Positions 56,296 to 64,000 of a stretch of DNA of 64,000 nt are shown here, piece by piece. Every line of letters starts with the position of its first letter. Positions within the stretch are counted from its first letter, which is position 1. The notes beneath the pieces were generated by a model. That model did not search any database, had not been told where the DNA came from, and worked only from the letters and a program-made list of their open reading frames with translations. Source of the DNA: Pseudomonas sp. 7P_10.2_Bac1 (GTDB taxonomy: Bacteria > Pseudomonadota > Gammaproteobacteria > Pseudomonadales > Pseudomonadaceae); contig NZ_JANLNV010000005.1 in NCBI RefSeq assembly GCF_025465935.1, positions 1 to 64,000 of the forward strand, in the 5' to 3' direction. The translations under genes and the position numbers were made by a program.

Positions 56296-57699
56296 TTATT
56301 CGCCCATCTGCCGCATGGAGATGGGGAATTGCTTGTCTTCATAAATTCCGCTGCAGTCAGCAATGCTCTTGGCACCCTGACGGCAATCAACCTTTGGCAT
56401 TTCGTAACGGCTGCCGTCGCCGCAGGCCGCCTGGCCCAGGCTGTTGATCGACAGATTGCCGCCGTGCATGGCCGCTGTGACCGGGCCTGTGCAACTGACG
56501 CCGTCGGGCTTGCGCACCACGACCTGGCCTTGGCCGTCTTTGAACTGGTACTCCAGGCGCAAAGGCTTGCCGGTGGTTTTGTCCTGAATACCTGCACCGG
56601 CGCGGAAGCGACCGTTGAGGAAGTCCGCCTGGCCGTCCACGGCTTCAGGGGGAATGCTCAATGACTGGCCGGGCACCTCAGGCTTGTCTGAGCCGGAGTC
56701 CGGGATCGGCGGCGGGGCCGGCTCGGACACTGGCTCGGGTGCCGGCTCGGGCACTGGCTCGGGGGCCGGTTCAGGAACTGGCGCAGGTACGGCCGGCTCA
56801 GGTAGCGGCTCGGGTGCAGGTGCAGGTGCAGGCGGCGCAGTCGCGTCATCGCCCGAGTTGGGAGTCGATACTGGGACGGTGTCCGAGCCCGTCTTGGGCG
56901 GCAGAGTGCCGCCCATGTCAGTGCCCGGACCTGACAGGCCATTACCCAGGCCGAATTTGCCCATGATCGGCTTGAGCACCTGAGGCACCTCAACCTTTGG
57001 CCATTCCCACGCGGAGCCCGACGTATCGGGCAACGAGGCATTCGGCGTGCAAAAGCGCAGCCCGAACAACAGCAAGAGCAGTAGCAACAGCAAGGGCAAC
57101 AACCACCACAACCAGCGCCACCAAGGGCGTTTGACCACTACCGGAGCACGCGGCGGCTCAATCACAGGCTCGGTAACTGGCGCCAACGGCGCAGCTGCGG
57201 GCATCTCGGTGCGCGGGTAGAGGCAATACAACGGGTCTAGAAAACGATCGGCATTGGGGTGCACGAACCCCCAAAAGGTCAGTACCGGCGTACCGTTGAC
57301 CAAGTACACAAAGCTTTCATCAGGGAAGGCGATGACGCGCGTGAGCAGCTTGGCGAAGACCGCCTTGTCACTGAGGGGCGAACTGGCGCCCTCACTCAGC
57401 AGCGTCGTGCTTTGCTCGGCCAAAAAGGCTTTGAAGGTTTCGAGTTGGGCACGGGCAGGTGCGCGCTCTGCTTCGGTGGCGCTGCCCCAAGGCACGACAT
57501 CTCCCTGGACATCGCTGTACCAGTCAATGTTGTCCCCCAGCTCATCACTTTGCGGAACGGCCAAGTGCACGGCCATGTCAGGATTTTTGCGGCGAATCGC
57601 TTCGCGCAGTTGCAGTGCAGCCCGATAGACCGGCTGCCCAGTTTCACCCAAGGCCGTAAAAGCCCCACTTTTGCCACTGCGTAAAAGTGCGCCGCGCAT
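56296..57699 (-). CDS. srfA: SrfA-like membrane anchor, first gene of the operon
   Basis: A 467-aa SrfA-family protein. It has a cytoplasmic N-terminal domain (1-185) with YLVNGTPVLTFWG near 132-144, then APVVVKRPWW, a Leu-rich helix (about 196-217), a Pro/Glu/Ala spacer (about 288-341) and a periplasmic C-terminal domain (about 348-467) with four cysteines. I prefer the ATG at 57699 because GGAG lies 5 bp upstream; ATGs at 57714 and 57750 remain possible. It begins the srf transcript. Confidence 0.85.
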   Translation of the reverse strand: MRGALLRSGKSGAFTALGETGQPVYRAALQLREAIRRKNPDMAVHLAVPQSDELGDNIDWYSDVQGDVVPWGSATEAERAPARAQLETFKAFLAEQSTTLLSEGASSPLSDKAVFAKLLTRVIAFPDESFVYLVNGTPVLTFWGFVHPNADRFLDPLYCLYPRTEMPAAAPLAPVTEPVIEPPRAPVVVKRPWWRWLWWLLPLLLLLLLLLFGLRFCTPNASLPDTSGSAWEWPKVEVPQVLKPIMGKFGLGNGLSGPGTDMGGTLPPKTGSDTVPVSTPNSGDDATAPPAPAPAPEPLPEPAVPAPVPEPAPEPVPEPAPEPVSEPAPPPIPDSGSDKPEVPGQSLSIPPEAVDGQADFLNGRFRAGAGIQDKTTGKPLRLEYQFKDGQGQVVVRKPDGVSCTGPVTAAMHGGNLSINSLGQAACGDGSRYEMPKVDCRQGAKSIADCSGIYEDKQFPISMRQMGE

Positions 57700-57857
57700 C
57701 CTTGCTCCACTCATTAATTCGCGCGGTAAAACCCGGACTGATGCCCGCACCGCCTCCCAGAAATAGAAGGACAGTAATGTTAAAGCGATATTGGAGTCAA
57801 ATGGCCATTAGTTAATAGCCCTCCAAACTGTAGGCATAGGGCAGGTTTGGGACGGGG

Positions 57858-58286
57858 CTACCCCTCCACAGCCTTGGTTCCCAAATCATCGGCAAAGCGA
57901 AGCAGATAGCCGTCGGGGTCGAGCACTAAAAAGTTGCGCTCACCAAACAGCACATCGTTGCTGCGATACCAGCGTTCTTCGAGGGGTTTGCGTAGCGTGT
58001 GCCCGGCGGCCTGGAGGTTCACGATCAAACCTTGCGCGTCCGGGCATGCGATCGAAAGGTTCATGCCCCGCCCAAACGGCGGCTCCAACGGCCCTACACG
58101 CCAAGCGGACTCTTCATGGTCATCTTGCTCCAGCATCAGTTGGCTGCCATGAAAAGACAGAAAAGCAAAAAGATGCTCCGGCCGTTGATACTCGACGGTG
58201 AAGCCCAGCACATCGCAGTAGAAATGCAAACTGCGCGCAAGATCCGCGACGATCAGTTCAGGCACCAGTGCGTTCATTACCACCAT
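57858..58286 (-). CDS. VOC family protein (bleomycin-resistance/glyoxalase fold)
   Basis: A 142-aa single-domain VOC protein: VPELIVADLARSLHFYCDVLGFTVEY at the N-terminus and FLVLDPDGYLLRFADDLG at the C-terminus, the usual beta-alpha-beta modules. It resembles bleomycin-binding resistance proteins, but the substrate is unknown. The start at 58286 is favoured by AAGGA 8 bp upstream. It runs toward srfA with the same orientation and a 158-bp gap, so it is probably a separate unit. Confidence 0.82.
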   Translation of the reverse strand: MVVMNALVPELIVADLARSLHFYCDVLGFTVEYQRPEHLFAFLSFHGSQLMLEQDDHEESAWRVGPLEPPFGRGMNLSIACPDAQGLIVNLQAAGHTLRKPLEERWYRSNDVLFGERNFLVLDPDGYLLRFADDLGTKAVEG

Positions 58287-58331
58287 AAAAAACATCCTTG
58301 TTCTTATATAAAAACGCACCGCATCCGGGCA

Positions 58332-58592
58332 TTACTCGGTTGGTGGCAACAACCTGGCTTCCAACTCAGCCACTTTGGCCTCAAGGCTTTCTAGGCGCGC
58401 GCGGGTGCGGGCCAGGACCACCATCTGGGTGTCAAACTCATCACGGCTGACCAGGTCCAGTTTGCTGAAGCCACTTTGCAGCAAGGCTTTGAACTGGCTT
58501 TCGATTTCGTTGCGGGGCAACGCGGTGTCGCCGCTGAACAAACGTGAGGCTTGGCCACTCAGGGCATCGAGAAAATCTTTGGGCGCTAGCAT
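58332..58592 (-). CDS. ubiK: ubiquinone biosynthesis accessory factor UbiK
   Basis: An 86-aa BMFP-type protein that supports aerobic ubiquinone synthesis by aiding UbiJ. It is amphipathic and helical: an N-terminal PKDFLDALSGQASRLFSG and a C-terminal coiled coil (RTRARLESLEAKVAELEARL). The ATG at 58592 gives the family length. The neighbouring glnK is divergent, as in other Pseudomonas. Confidence 0.9.
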   Translation of the reverse strand: MLAPKDFLDALSGQASRLFSGDTALPRNEIESQFKALLQSGFSKLDLVSRDEFDTQMVVLARTRARLESLEAKVAELEARLLPPTE

Positions 58593-58696
58593 GGATAAGG
58601 TCCTCAAAACTGATGCCGGCGAGTGTATCACGCAGTGTCGCGAGCTCATTCCCAAGCCCACGACGCACATTTTTTGGGCGCACCACCCACTGGCTG

Positions 58697-58713
58697 CGCA
58701 CCATTTACGTGCA
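58697..58713 (+). promoter_or_regulatory. NtrC-type enhancer site upstream of glnK
   Basis: GCACCATTTACGTGC matches the NtrC core GCAC-N7-GTGC. It lies 90 bp before the sigma54 promoter. A weaker relative, GCACCACCCACTGGC, begins at 58680. Confidence 0.6.
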
Positions 58714-58787
58714 CAAAACTATCGGCAATTCCGGCATAACGCCACCAACCAACAATAAGCGACTGTATTTATTGGATTTTCCAGACA

Positions 58788-58803
58788 TGGCAAGGTTTCT
58801 GCT
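58788..58803 (+). promoter_or_regulatory. sigma54 (RpoN) promoter of glnK-amtB
   Basis: TGGCAAGGTTTCTGCT has GG (58789-58790) and GC (58801-58802) ten bases apart. The start should be near 58814, leaving about 195 nt of leader before glnK. Nitrogen control of glnK-amtB by NtrC/RpoN is well established in proteobacteria. Confidence 0.65.
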
Positions 58804-58961
58804 TATGTGCTCATGACTCATGTACTGATGCAGTTGCTGTGACGATGGTAGTGCGGCAGGTGATTCAGGGAGTGTTTGCGTCACCAGCGATTGATGCACG
58901 TTGCGTGACCTGAAGAAGGTCAACGAAGCGTTACAAAGCCAGACACTGCGCTTAGACTTGA

Positions 58962-59348
<387 letters not shown>

Positions 59349-59381
59349 GCCGCCAAACCCAACGCCCCAGGAGAAAACACT

Positions 59382-60719
59382 ATGACTCTGCGTAAAATCG
59401 CAGGGCTCGGAGCCCTGTTGTCCGCCGTAATGCCTGGCCTGGCCATGGCGGCAGACGAAGTGGCTGCTCCAGTCCTCAACTCTGGCGATACCGCCTGGAT
59501 GCTGACTGCAACGGCATTGGTCCTGTTTATGACCATTCCCGGCCTGGCGCTGTTTTACGGCGGCATGGTTCGCTCCAAAAACCTTCTTTCCGTGATGATG
59601 CAGTGCTTCGCCATTACCGGTCTGATCAGCATTCTGTGGGTCATTTATGGCTACAGCATCGCGTTCGACACCACGGGCATGGAACTGGGCGTCACCAACT
59701 TCAACTCGTTCATAGGCGGTTTCGGCAAAGTGTTCCTGGCCGGCATCACCCCGGCCAGCATCACAGGTCCGGCGGCGTTGTTCCCGGAAGCGGTGTTCGT
59801 GACCTTCCAAATGACCTTCGCGATCATCACGCCAGCCCTGATCGTCGGTGCGTTCGCAGAGCGCATGAAGTTCTCGGCCATGCTGATCTTCATGGGCGTG
59901 TGGTTCACTCTGGTCTATGCACCTATCGCCCACATGGTGTGGGGCGGCCCGGGCAGCTTGCTGGGTGACTGGGGCGTACTGGACTTCGCAGGCGGCACCG
60001 TGGTGCACATCAACGCCGGTATTGCTGGCTTGGTTGCGTGCATCGTGCTCGGCAAGCGTAAAGGCTACCCGACCACCCCAATGGCTCCGCACAACCTGGG
60101 TTACACCCTGGTCGGCGCTGCGATGCTGTGGATCGGCTGGTTCGGCTTCAACGCAGGCTCGGCAGCCGCCGCCAACGGCACTGCCGGCATGGCGATGCTG
60201 GTGACCCAGATCGCTACCGCCACGGCTGCGCTGGGCTGGATGTTTGCCGAGTGGATCACCCACGGCAAACCAAGCGCACTGGGTATCGCCTCGGGTGTGG
60301 TGGCCGGTCTGGTTGCAATCACCCCGGCGGCAGGCACCGTGGGCCCGATGGGTTCGATCGTGATCGGCTTGGCGGCAGGCGTGATCTGCTTCTTCTGCGC
60401 CACCAGCCTCAAGCGCAAGCTGGGCTATGACGATTCGCTGGATGCCTTCGGCGTGCACGGTATCGGCGGTATCGTCGGCGCCATCCTCACCGGTGTGTTT
60501 GCAGCGCCAGCACTGGGTGGCTTCGGCACCGTGACTGACATCGGCACACAAGTGTGGATCCAGTTCAAAGGCGTCGCCTTCACCGTGATCTACACCGCAG
60601 TGGTGACTTACGTCATCCTCAAGGTGCTGGACGCCGTGATGGGCCTGCGTGTGACCGAAGAGGAAGAATCTGTCGGCCTCGATCTCGCACAGCACAACGA
60701 ACGTGGTTACAACCTGTAA
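59382..60719 (+). CDS. amtB: ammonium transporter AmtB
   Basis: A 445-aa trimeric ammonium channel with a signal peptide (GALLSAVMPGLAMAADE) and about eleven helices. Twin-His region FGVHGIGGIVGA and the APIAHMVWGG segment (the second conserved His) are present. The C-terminal tail GLRVTEEEESVGLDLAQHNERGYNL (given only by ends: about residues 421-445) is the part that binds GlnK. A strong terminator follows. Confidence 0.96.
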   Translation: MTLRKIAGLGALLSAVMPGLAMAADEVAAPVLNSGDTAWMLTATALVLFMTIPGLALFYGGMVRSKNLLSVMMQCFAITGLISILWVIYGYSIAFDTTGMELGVTNFNSFIGGFGKVFLAGITPASITGPAALFPEAVFVTFQMTFAIITPALIVGAFAERMKFSAMLIFMGVWFTLVYAPIAHMVWGGPGSLLGDWGVLDFAGGTVVHINAGIAGLVACIVLGKRKGYPTTPMAPHNLGYTLVGAAMLWIGWFGFNAGSAAAANGTAGMAMLVTQIATATAALGWMFAEWITHGKPSALGIASGVVAGLVAITPAAGTVGPMGSIVIGLAAGVICFFCATSLKRKLGYDDSLDAFGVHGIGGIVGAILTGVFAAPALGGFGTVTDIGTQVWIQFKGVAFTVIYTAVVTYVILKVLDAVMGLRVTEEEESVGLDLAQHNERGYNL

Positions 60720-60729
60720 GTAACCTGCT

Positions 60730-60761
60730 AAAAAAATACCCGGCTTGCCGGGTATTTTTTT
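60730..60761. terminator. bidirectional terminator after amtB
   Basis: Seven A, the stem TACCCGGC-TT-GCCGGGTA and seven T give a classic bidirectional rho-independent terminator. Confidence 0.9.
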
Positions 60762-60959
60762 ACCTCAAATCTGGCGCTATTCGCAGCGATGAAATGATTT
60801 TTCTGTCCACTTTAGGCCCAGATCAGTTCTACGCTTATTTGTAGGATGAAGGCTTACGCAATAACTCGACTATTAGCTGCTTTGCTTTTTTATTCAGCAC
60901 GCTAGAATGCGCGCCAAGGGGCGAAAAACAGACCCCTGGCAGGACGGAGGCGAGGATAG

Positions 60960-61148
60960 ACACCCGACGCTTTCAAGGCTCGCAGCCCGGGCTGCAGGCA
61001 ACGTGTTTACCTGAACGAGCAGCGCGATATCGCGAAGCTCGATGAGTTCTCGTCACCTAAATGGATGAAGAGACTTGAGCCTCGGTTTGCCCAAGGCTAT
61101 TTTTTCACCAGAGGCGATCAACACTTGGCGCAGCTGGTCTATAACTAA
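60960..61148 (+). pseudogene. possible gene relic before sutA
   Basis: An open frame runs from a stop at 60957 to the stop at 61146-61148. Its end reads WMKRLEPRFAQGYFFTRGDQ followed by HLAQLVYN, which looks protein-like. There is no ATG until 61065 and no ribosome site. It may be the 3' remnant of a lost gene or a chance frame. I do not recognise the sequence. Confidence 0.25.
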
Positions 61149-61177
61149 TCTGCTTTACGCAAGTCATGGGGTAGAAC

Positions 61178-61504
61178 ATGAGCGACGATGATCTGGAAAA
61201 TGATGACCTCGAAGTAGGTGACGAAGACGAAACCGAGGAAGGCTTGGACACAACTGCCGAGGACGTTGCAGACGACGACGCTGGCGAAGATGTGCCGGCT
61301 CCTGCGGCCAAGGGTAAATCCAAGGCGGCGGTGTCGGTTGATGACCTGCCAAGCATTGAAGTCAAAAACAAGGAGCGTGACGCTCTGGCCCGTGCCATGG
61401 AAGAGTTCCTGGCGCGCGGCGGCAAGGTACAGGAAGTCGAGGCGAACGTGGTGGCAGACCCACCCAAAAAGCCTGACAACAAGTACGGCAGCCGCCCTAT
61501 CTAA
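61178..61504 (+). CDS. sutA: SutA-type RNA polymerase-binding regulator
   Basis: A 108-aa, strongly acidic, low-complexity protein that in P. aeruginosa binds RNA polymerase and supports ribosomal and housekeeping transcription in slow growth. The acidic N-terminus (about 1-45) is followed by a conserved central helix (KNKERDALARAMEEFLARGG) and the C-terminal tail NVVADPPKKPDNKYGSRPI, which identify the family. A terminator follows directly. Confidence 0.9.
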   Translation: MSDDDLENDDLEVGDEDETEEGLDTTAEDVADDDAGEDVPAPAAKGKSKAAVSVDDLPSIEVKNKERDALARAMEEFLARGGKVQEVEANVVADPPKKPDNKYGSRPI

Positions 61505-61524
61505 GGCCTGCTCCATCGCTTGAA

Positions 61525-61555
61525 GAAAAAACCCGCCGTCGCTGCGGGTTTTTTT
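61525..61555 (+). terminator. terminator of sutA
   Basis: AAAAAACCCGC and GCGGGTTTTTTT arms around CGTCGCT, a stem followed by seven T. Confidence 0.85.
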
Positions 61556-61594
61556 GTGGGTCAGCCATTAGCGCCGAACAAGACCCGTAGGCGC

Positions 61595-61668
61595 AGCCCC
61601 GTCTTCGACACCGCGCTGTCGCGCAGCAAACAGACCACCGATCATTGGCAGCACCCCCAATGGGTTAG
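61595..61668. repeat. intergenic repeat, family C (partial copy 3)
   Basis: CCCGTCTTCGACACCGCGCT, then GCGCAGCAAA and CACCCCCAATGGG, match the left part of copy 2 (37032 onward). The CTTCGGG palindrome is missing or reduced. Confidence 0.6.
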
Positions 61669-61693
61669 GTATCTACACAGTTTTCAGGCGGCT

Positions 61694-61744
61694 GTTAACG
61701 GGGCTTCTTGGATCAAGAGCCGGATCAAGATCAAAAGATCGCGA
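61694..61744. repeat. composite repeat D/REP-B (second copy, truncated)
   Basis: TTAACGGGGCTTCTTGGATC followed by ATCAAAAGATCGCGA repeats the order seen at 37244-37310 but stops inside the REP-B arm. It ends 14 bp from the HAD gene stop. Confidence 0.65.
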
Positions 61745-61758
61745 CAGTGGGCGACGTT

Positions 61759-62451
61759 TCAGCTCAGGCGCTTCAGCACCGCGGGCAGTTCGCTCAGGCA
61801 ACCCACTTCTGCATCCGGGGCTTTGTCGCCTTCCCAGCGTTTGCCACCAGGGTTGAACCACACTGCCCGCAGGCCCGCTTGCTGGGCACCGGCAATGTCA
61901 TCCCCAGGATGATCGCCCACGTGCACGGTCGCCGCAGGGGAAATATCACCCCCGCGGCGCAACGCCTCGTGAAACAGCCGCGCATCTGGCTTGGCAATGC
62001 CAATGTCCTCCGCACACAACACAAATCGAAAGTGATGCCCCAGCCCGATCCGCCGCACGTCAGCGTTGCCATTGGTGACTACGCCCAAGGCATAGTCATG
62101 GGCCAGCGCCACCAGGGTGGGCTCAGCCTGCGGGAACACCTCCAGGGCATGACGCGCCTCAATGAACACCTCGAACGCTTCATCGGCCATCGCTTGCGCG
62201 CCCGCATAACCGGCGTCACTCAAGGCGTGGAACAACACCCGCCGACGCAGCGCACTGATCCGGTGCTTGAGCTGCGGTTCATCGCCTAACACACGCTGGC
62301 GCAGCGCCTGATAACTGGCGAGATCCAGCGCGCCCAAATCCGGTGCATTCGCCGTCAGCCAGGTATGCATGGCCGTCTCGGCACTGGCAATCACCGGCGC
62401 GGTATCCCACAAGGTGTCGTCGAGGTCGAAGGTAATCAGCTCAATGGTCAT
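61759..62451 (-). CDS. HAD-superfamily hydrolase (YigB-like)
   Basis: A 230-aa HAD-IA phosphatase: motif [11 protein letters not shown] (about 7-16), motif II VTNGNAD (about 118), motif III Lys in [10 protein letters not shown] (about 150) and motif [14 protein letters not shown] (about 177). The position after xerC matches YigB, an FMN phosphatase-type enzyme in E. coli; the substrate here is inferred. Its start overlaps the xerC stop by 4 bp (ATGA). Confidence 0.88.
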   Translation of the reverse strand: MTIELITFDLDDTLWDTAPVIASAETAMHTWLTANAPDLGALDLASYQALRQRVLGDEPQLKHRISALRRRVLFHALSDAGYAGAQAMADEAFEVFIEARHALEVFPQAEPTLVALAHDYALGVVTNGNADVRRIGLGHHFRFVLCAEDIGIAKPDARLFHEALRRGGDISPAATVHVGDHPGDDIAGAQQAGLRAVWFNPGGKRWEGDKAPDAEVGCLSELPAVLKRLS

Positions 62452-63344
62452 TCACTGCCCTTACTGCGTTTAGCCCGTGGGTGGGCGCTGTCGTAAACCG
62501 ATGCCAAGTGCTGGAAATCCAGATGGGTATAGATCTGCGTGGTTTTAATGTCCGCATGCCCCAGCAACTCTTGCACCGCACGTAAATCCTGAGACGACTC
62601 CAGCAAATGGCTGGCGAATGAATGGCGCAGCATGTGCGGGTGCAGGTTCTGCCCCAGCTCGCGCTCGCCCGCCGCTTTAACCCGCAACTGGATGGCCCGC
62701 GGACCGAGGCGACTGCCGCGCTGGCTGACAAACACCGCGTCGTCATGCGGGTTGGCCAGGCCGCGCAAAGGCAGCCACGCCAGTAACGCTTCCCGGGCTT
62801 TTTTACCGACTGGCAGCACGCGCGTCTTGCTGCCTTTACCGAGCACTTCAACCAGGCCGTCAGCCAGGTCGAGCTGGTCCAGGTTAAGCCCGGTCAGCTC
62901 CGAGAGGCGCAGCCCTGAGGAATAAAACAGCTCAAGAATGGCTTGATCACGCAGGGCCAGAAAATCGTCCTCGACAGCGCCTTCAAGCAATTGCAGTGCG
63001 CGGTCTGTGTCGAGGGTTTTGGGCAGGCGGCGCTCACCCTTGGGAGGCGACAGGCCGTTGGCCGGATCGTGATCGCACAGGCCTTCGCGATTGAGGTACT
63101 GATAAAGCCCGCGCACCGCCGACAGCAGGCGCGAAATGCTGCGCGACGACTGGCCTTGCTGGTGCAGACGCGAGACCAGTTGGCGCAAGCGCTGGATATC
63201 CAGCGCGGACCAATCGGGAATGGATTCTTTGCTACAGAACGCCAGCACCTTGTTCAGGTCGCGGCGATAGGCTTGCAACGTGTGAGGCGACACTTGGCGC
63301 TCACTGCGCAGGTGCGTGCAGTAAGCGTCCAGCTGTCGTTCCAC
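62448..63344 (-). CDS. xerC: tyrosine recombinase XerC
   Basis: Works with XerD to resolve chromosome dimers at dif. The 298-aa product has an N-terminal SAM-like core-binding domain and the catalytic set: Arg in SSGLRLSEL (about 146), Lys in GKGSKTR (about 170), [11 protein letters not shown] (His/Arg about 238-241), His in [11 protein letters not shown] and Tyr in IYTHL (about 273). It lies 2 bp after the DUF484 gene and overlaps the HAD gene. Confidence 0.96.
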   Translation of the reverse strand: MERQLDAYCTHLRSERQVSPHTLQAYRRDLNKVLAFCSKESIPDWSALDIQRLRQLVSRLHQQGQSSRSISRLLSAVRGLYQYLNREGLCDHDPANGLSPPKGERRLPKTLDTDRALQLLEGAVEDDFLALRDQAILELFYSSGLRLSELTGLNLDQLDLADGLVEVLGKGSKTRVLPVGKKAREALLAWLPLRGLANPHDDAVFVSQRGSRLGPRAIQLRVKAAGERELGQNLHPHMLRHSFASHLLESSQDLRAVQELLGHADIKTTQIYTHLDFQHLASVYDSAHPRAKRSKGSE

Positions 63345-63346
63345 CT

Positions 63347-64000
63347 CTAGCGGACCGAGCGCAAAGCGCTGGTGAATCGCGGCAAGACCCGGCCGAGCAC
63401 TTCGGCGATATGCCCAAGGAACAGCATGCCCACCGAGCTTTTATAGTGCTGCGGGTCACGGCTACCCACCGCCAATACGCCATGCAAGCCCAAGTGATTG
63501 AGCGCCACCACCGCCGTCGAACCAATTTGCTTGCGCTGATCTTCGCCAAACAGGAAGTCCAACTCATGCTCACGCAGGCTACCGCTGACCGCTTTACCCT
63601 CAGCCAGCAAACCGCCCAAGGCGCGCTGTGCATCGGCGCTGCTCACCCAACGCCCGACGGGCATCGGGTTGTCACCAAACAGCACCAGGCTGACAAACGG
63701 CACCTGGAAATCCTGACGCAGGCTGTCTTCGACAGCCATCACCAGTTCTTCAAGGCTGGTGGCGTCCATCAGCGCGAGGTTCAGGCGACGGGTCTTTTCA
63801 AACAACCGGTCATTGTCGCGGGCCACATCCATCAATTGCGACAAACGATGGCGCATCTCGATGTTGCGACTGCGCAACAGCTCTAACTGGCGTTCTACCA
63901 GCGAAATGGTGTCGCCGCGCTGGTGCGGAATGCGCAACGCCAACAGCAACTCATCGCGCTGACTGAAGAAGTCCGGGTGACGCTCCAGGTACGCCGCAAC
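63347..64000 (-). CDS. DUF484 family protein, 5' end beyond the window
   Basis: The reading frame remains open to the window edge: the codons beyond 63949 continue as [17 protein letters not shown]. The start at 63949 is therefore not real, and about 20 more residues lie outside. The visible part has the family core MPVGRWV and [19 protein letters not shown], a GAF-like domain. Function is unknown; it is routinely upstream of xerC in Pseudomonas, which is what is seen here. Confidence 0.88.
   Translation of the reverse strand, partial: VAAYLERHPDFFSQRDELLLALRIPHQRGDTISLVERQLELLRSRNIEMRHRLSQLMDVARDNDRLFEKTRRLNLALMDATSLEELVMAVEDSLRQDFQVPFVSLVLFGDNPMPVGRWVSSADAQRALGGLLAEGKAVSGSLREHELDFLFGEDQRKQIGSTAVVALNHLGLHGVLAVGSRDPQHYKSSVGMLFLGHIAEVLGRVLPRFTSALRSVR

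Larger units (their letters stand above)
60720..61177 (+). other. 458-bp gap between amtB and sutA
   Basis: It holds the amtB terminator (60730-60761), an AT-rich stretch likely to contain the sutA promoter (60830-60900), and an open reading segment without a good start (60960-61148) described separately. I see no complete gene. Confidence 0.5.

Noticed and set aside
41365..57699. Type VI secretion or a CRISPR-linked defence island
   Set aside because: None of the T6SS sheath, Hcp, VgrG or ClpV genes and no repeat-spacer array is present; only VWA, ABC and srf genes are seen.

Overview
The window is a stretch of chromosome from a Pseudomonas, most likely of the P. fluorescens lineage. The evidence is gene content and order that match conserved Pseudomonas neighbourhoods (thrB-polA-ersA-engB, dsbA, ampDh2-kinB-algB, gltP, hup-rubB-rubA-ubiC-ubiA, dadR-dadA-dadX-pauR, rep, comM, glnK-amtB, sutA, xerC), plus intergenic palindromes of the GTAGGAGCGAGCTTGCCTCGCG type common in that lineage. 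The species cannot be fixed from sequence alone. I see no prophage, insertion sequence, integron or CRISPR array.

Layout. 1-4.5 kb: thrB, a DUF2782 gene, polA, and an ErsA-like sRNA with an AlgU-type promoter. 4.5-10 kb: engB, a decayed cytochrome c5 gene, cytochrome c4, dsbA, an EEP phosphatase and a diguanylate cyclase. 10.3-16.4 kb: an AT-rich orphan gene, ampDh2, kinB/algB, then a small operon (101-aa-class protein, DUF1328, Ivy-type lysozyme inhibitor) behind a sigma54 promoter with tandem upstream repeats. 16.9-20.5 kb: gltP, a SpmA/SpmB-like membrane protein, an SCP2-like protein and HU. 20.6-25.4 kb: rubredoxin and its reductase, ubiC/ubiA, a tRNA-Thr-like element, a DUF6436 protein and a hydrolase. 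25.6-30.3 kb: the D-alanine catabolic cluster, pauR and a cytochrome c5. 30.4-41.3 kb: an acetyl-CoA hydrolase family protein, xpt, rep, a GGDEF-EAL protein, a MATE exporter, a LysR regulator and comM. 41.3-57.7 kb: an eleven-gene minus-strand operon. 57.8-64 kb: a VOC protein, ubiK, glnK-amtB with sigma54/NtrC signals, sutA, a HAD hydrolase, xerC and a DUF484 gene cut by the window edge.

The most unusual region is 41365-57699. It joins srfA-srfB-srfC (membrane anchor, actin/Hsp70-fold ATPase, dynamin-like GTPase) to a TPR-like anchor protein, two VWA proteins, a MacB/LolD-type ABC transporter, a formylglycine-enzyme-fold protein without the expected cysteines, and two coiled-coil lipoproteins. 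Most of the genes overlap or sit a few bases apart. The first gene (srfA) and last gene (a VWA protein) share an N-terminal motif and membrane-anchor module, which suggests one envelope-spanning NTP-driven machine of unknown function.

Regulatory themes are envelope stress (AlgU-type ersA, KinB/AlgB, AmpDh2, DsbA, Ivy), c-di-GMP (two enzymes), and nitrogen and amino-acid supply (GlnK/AmtB, GltP, Dad, PauR).
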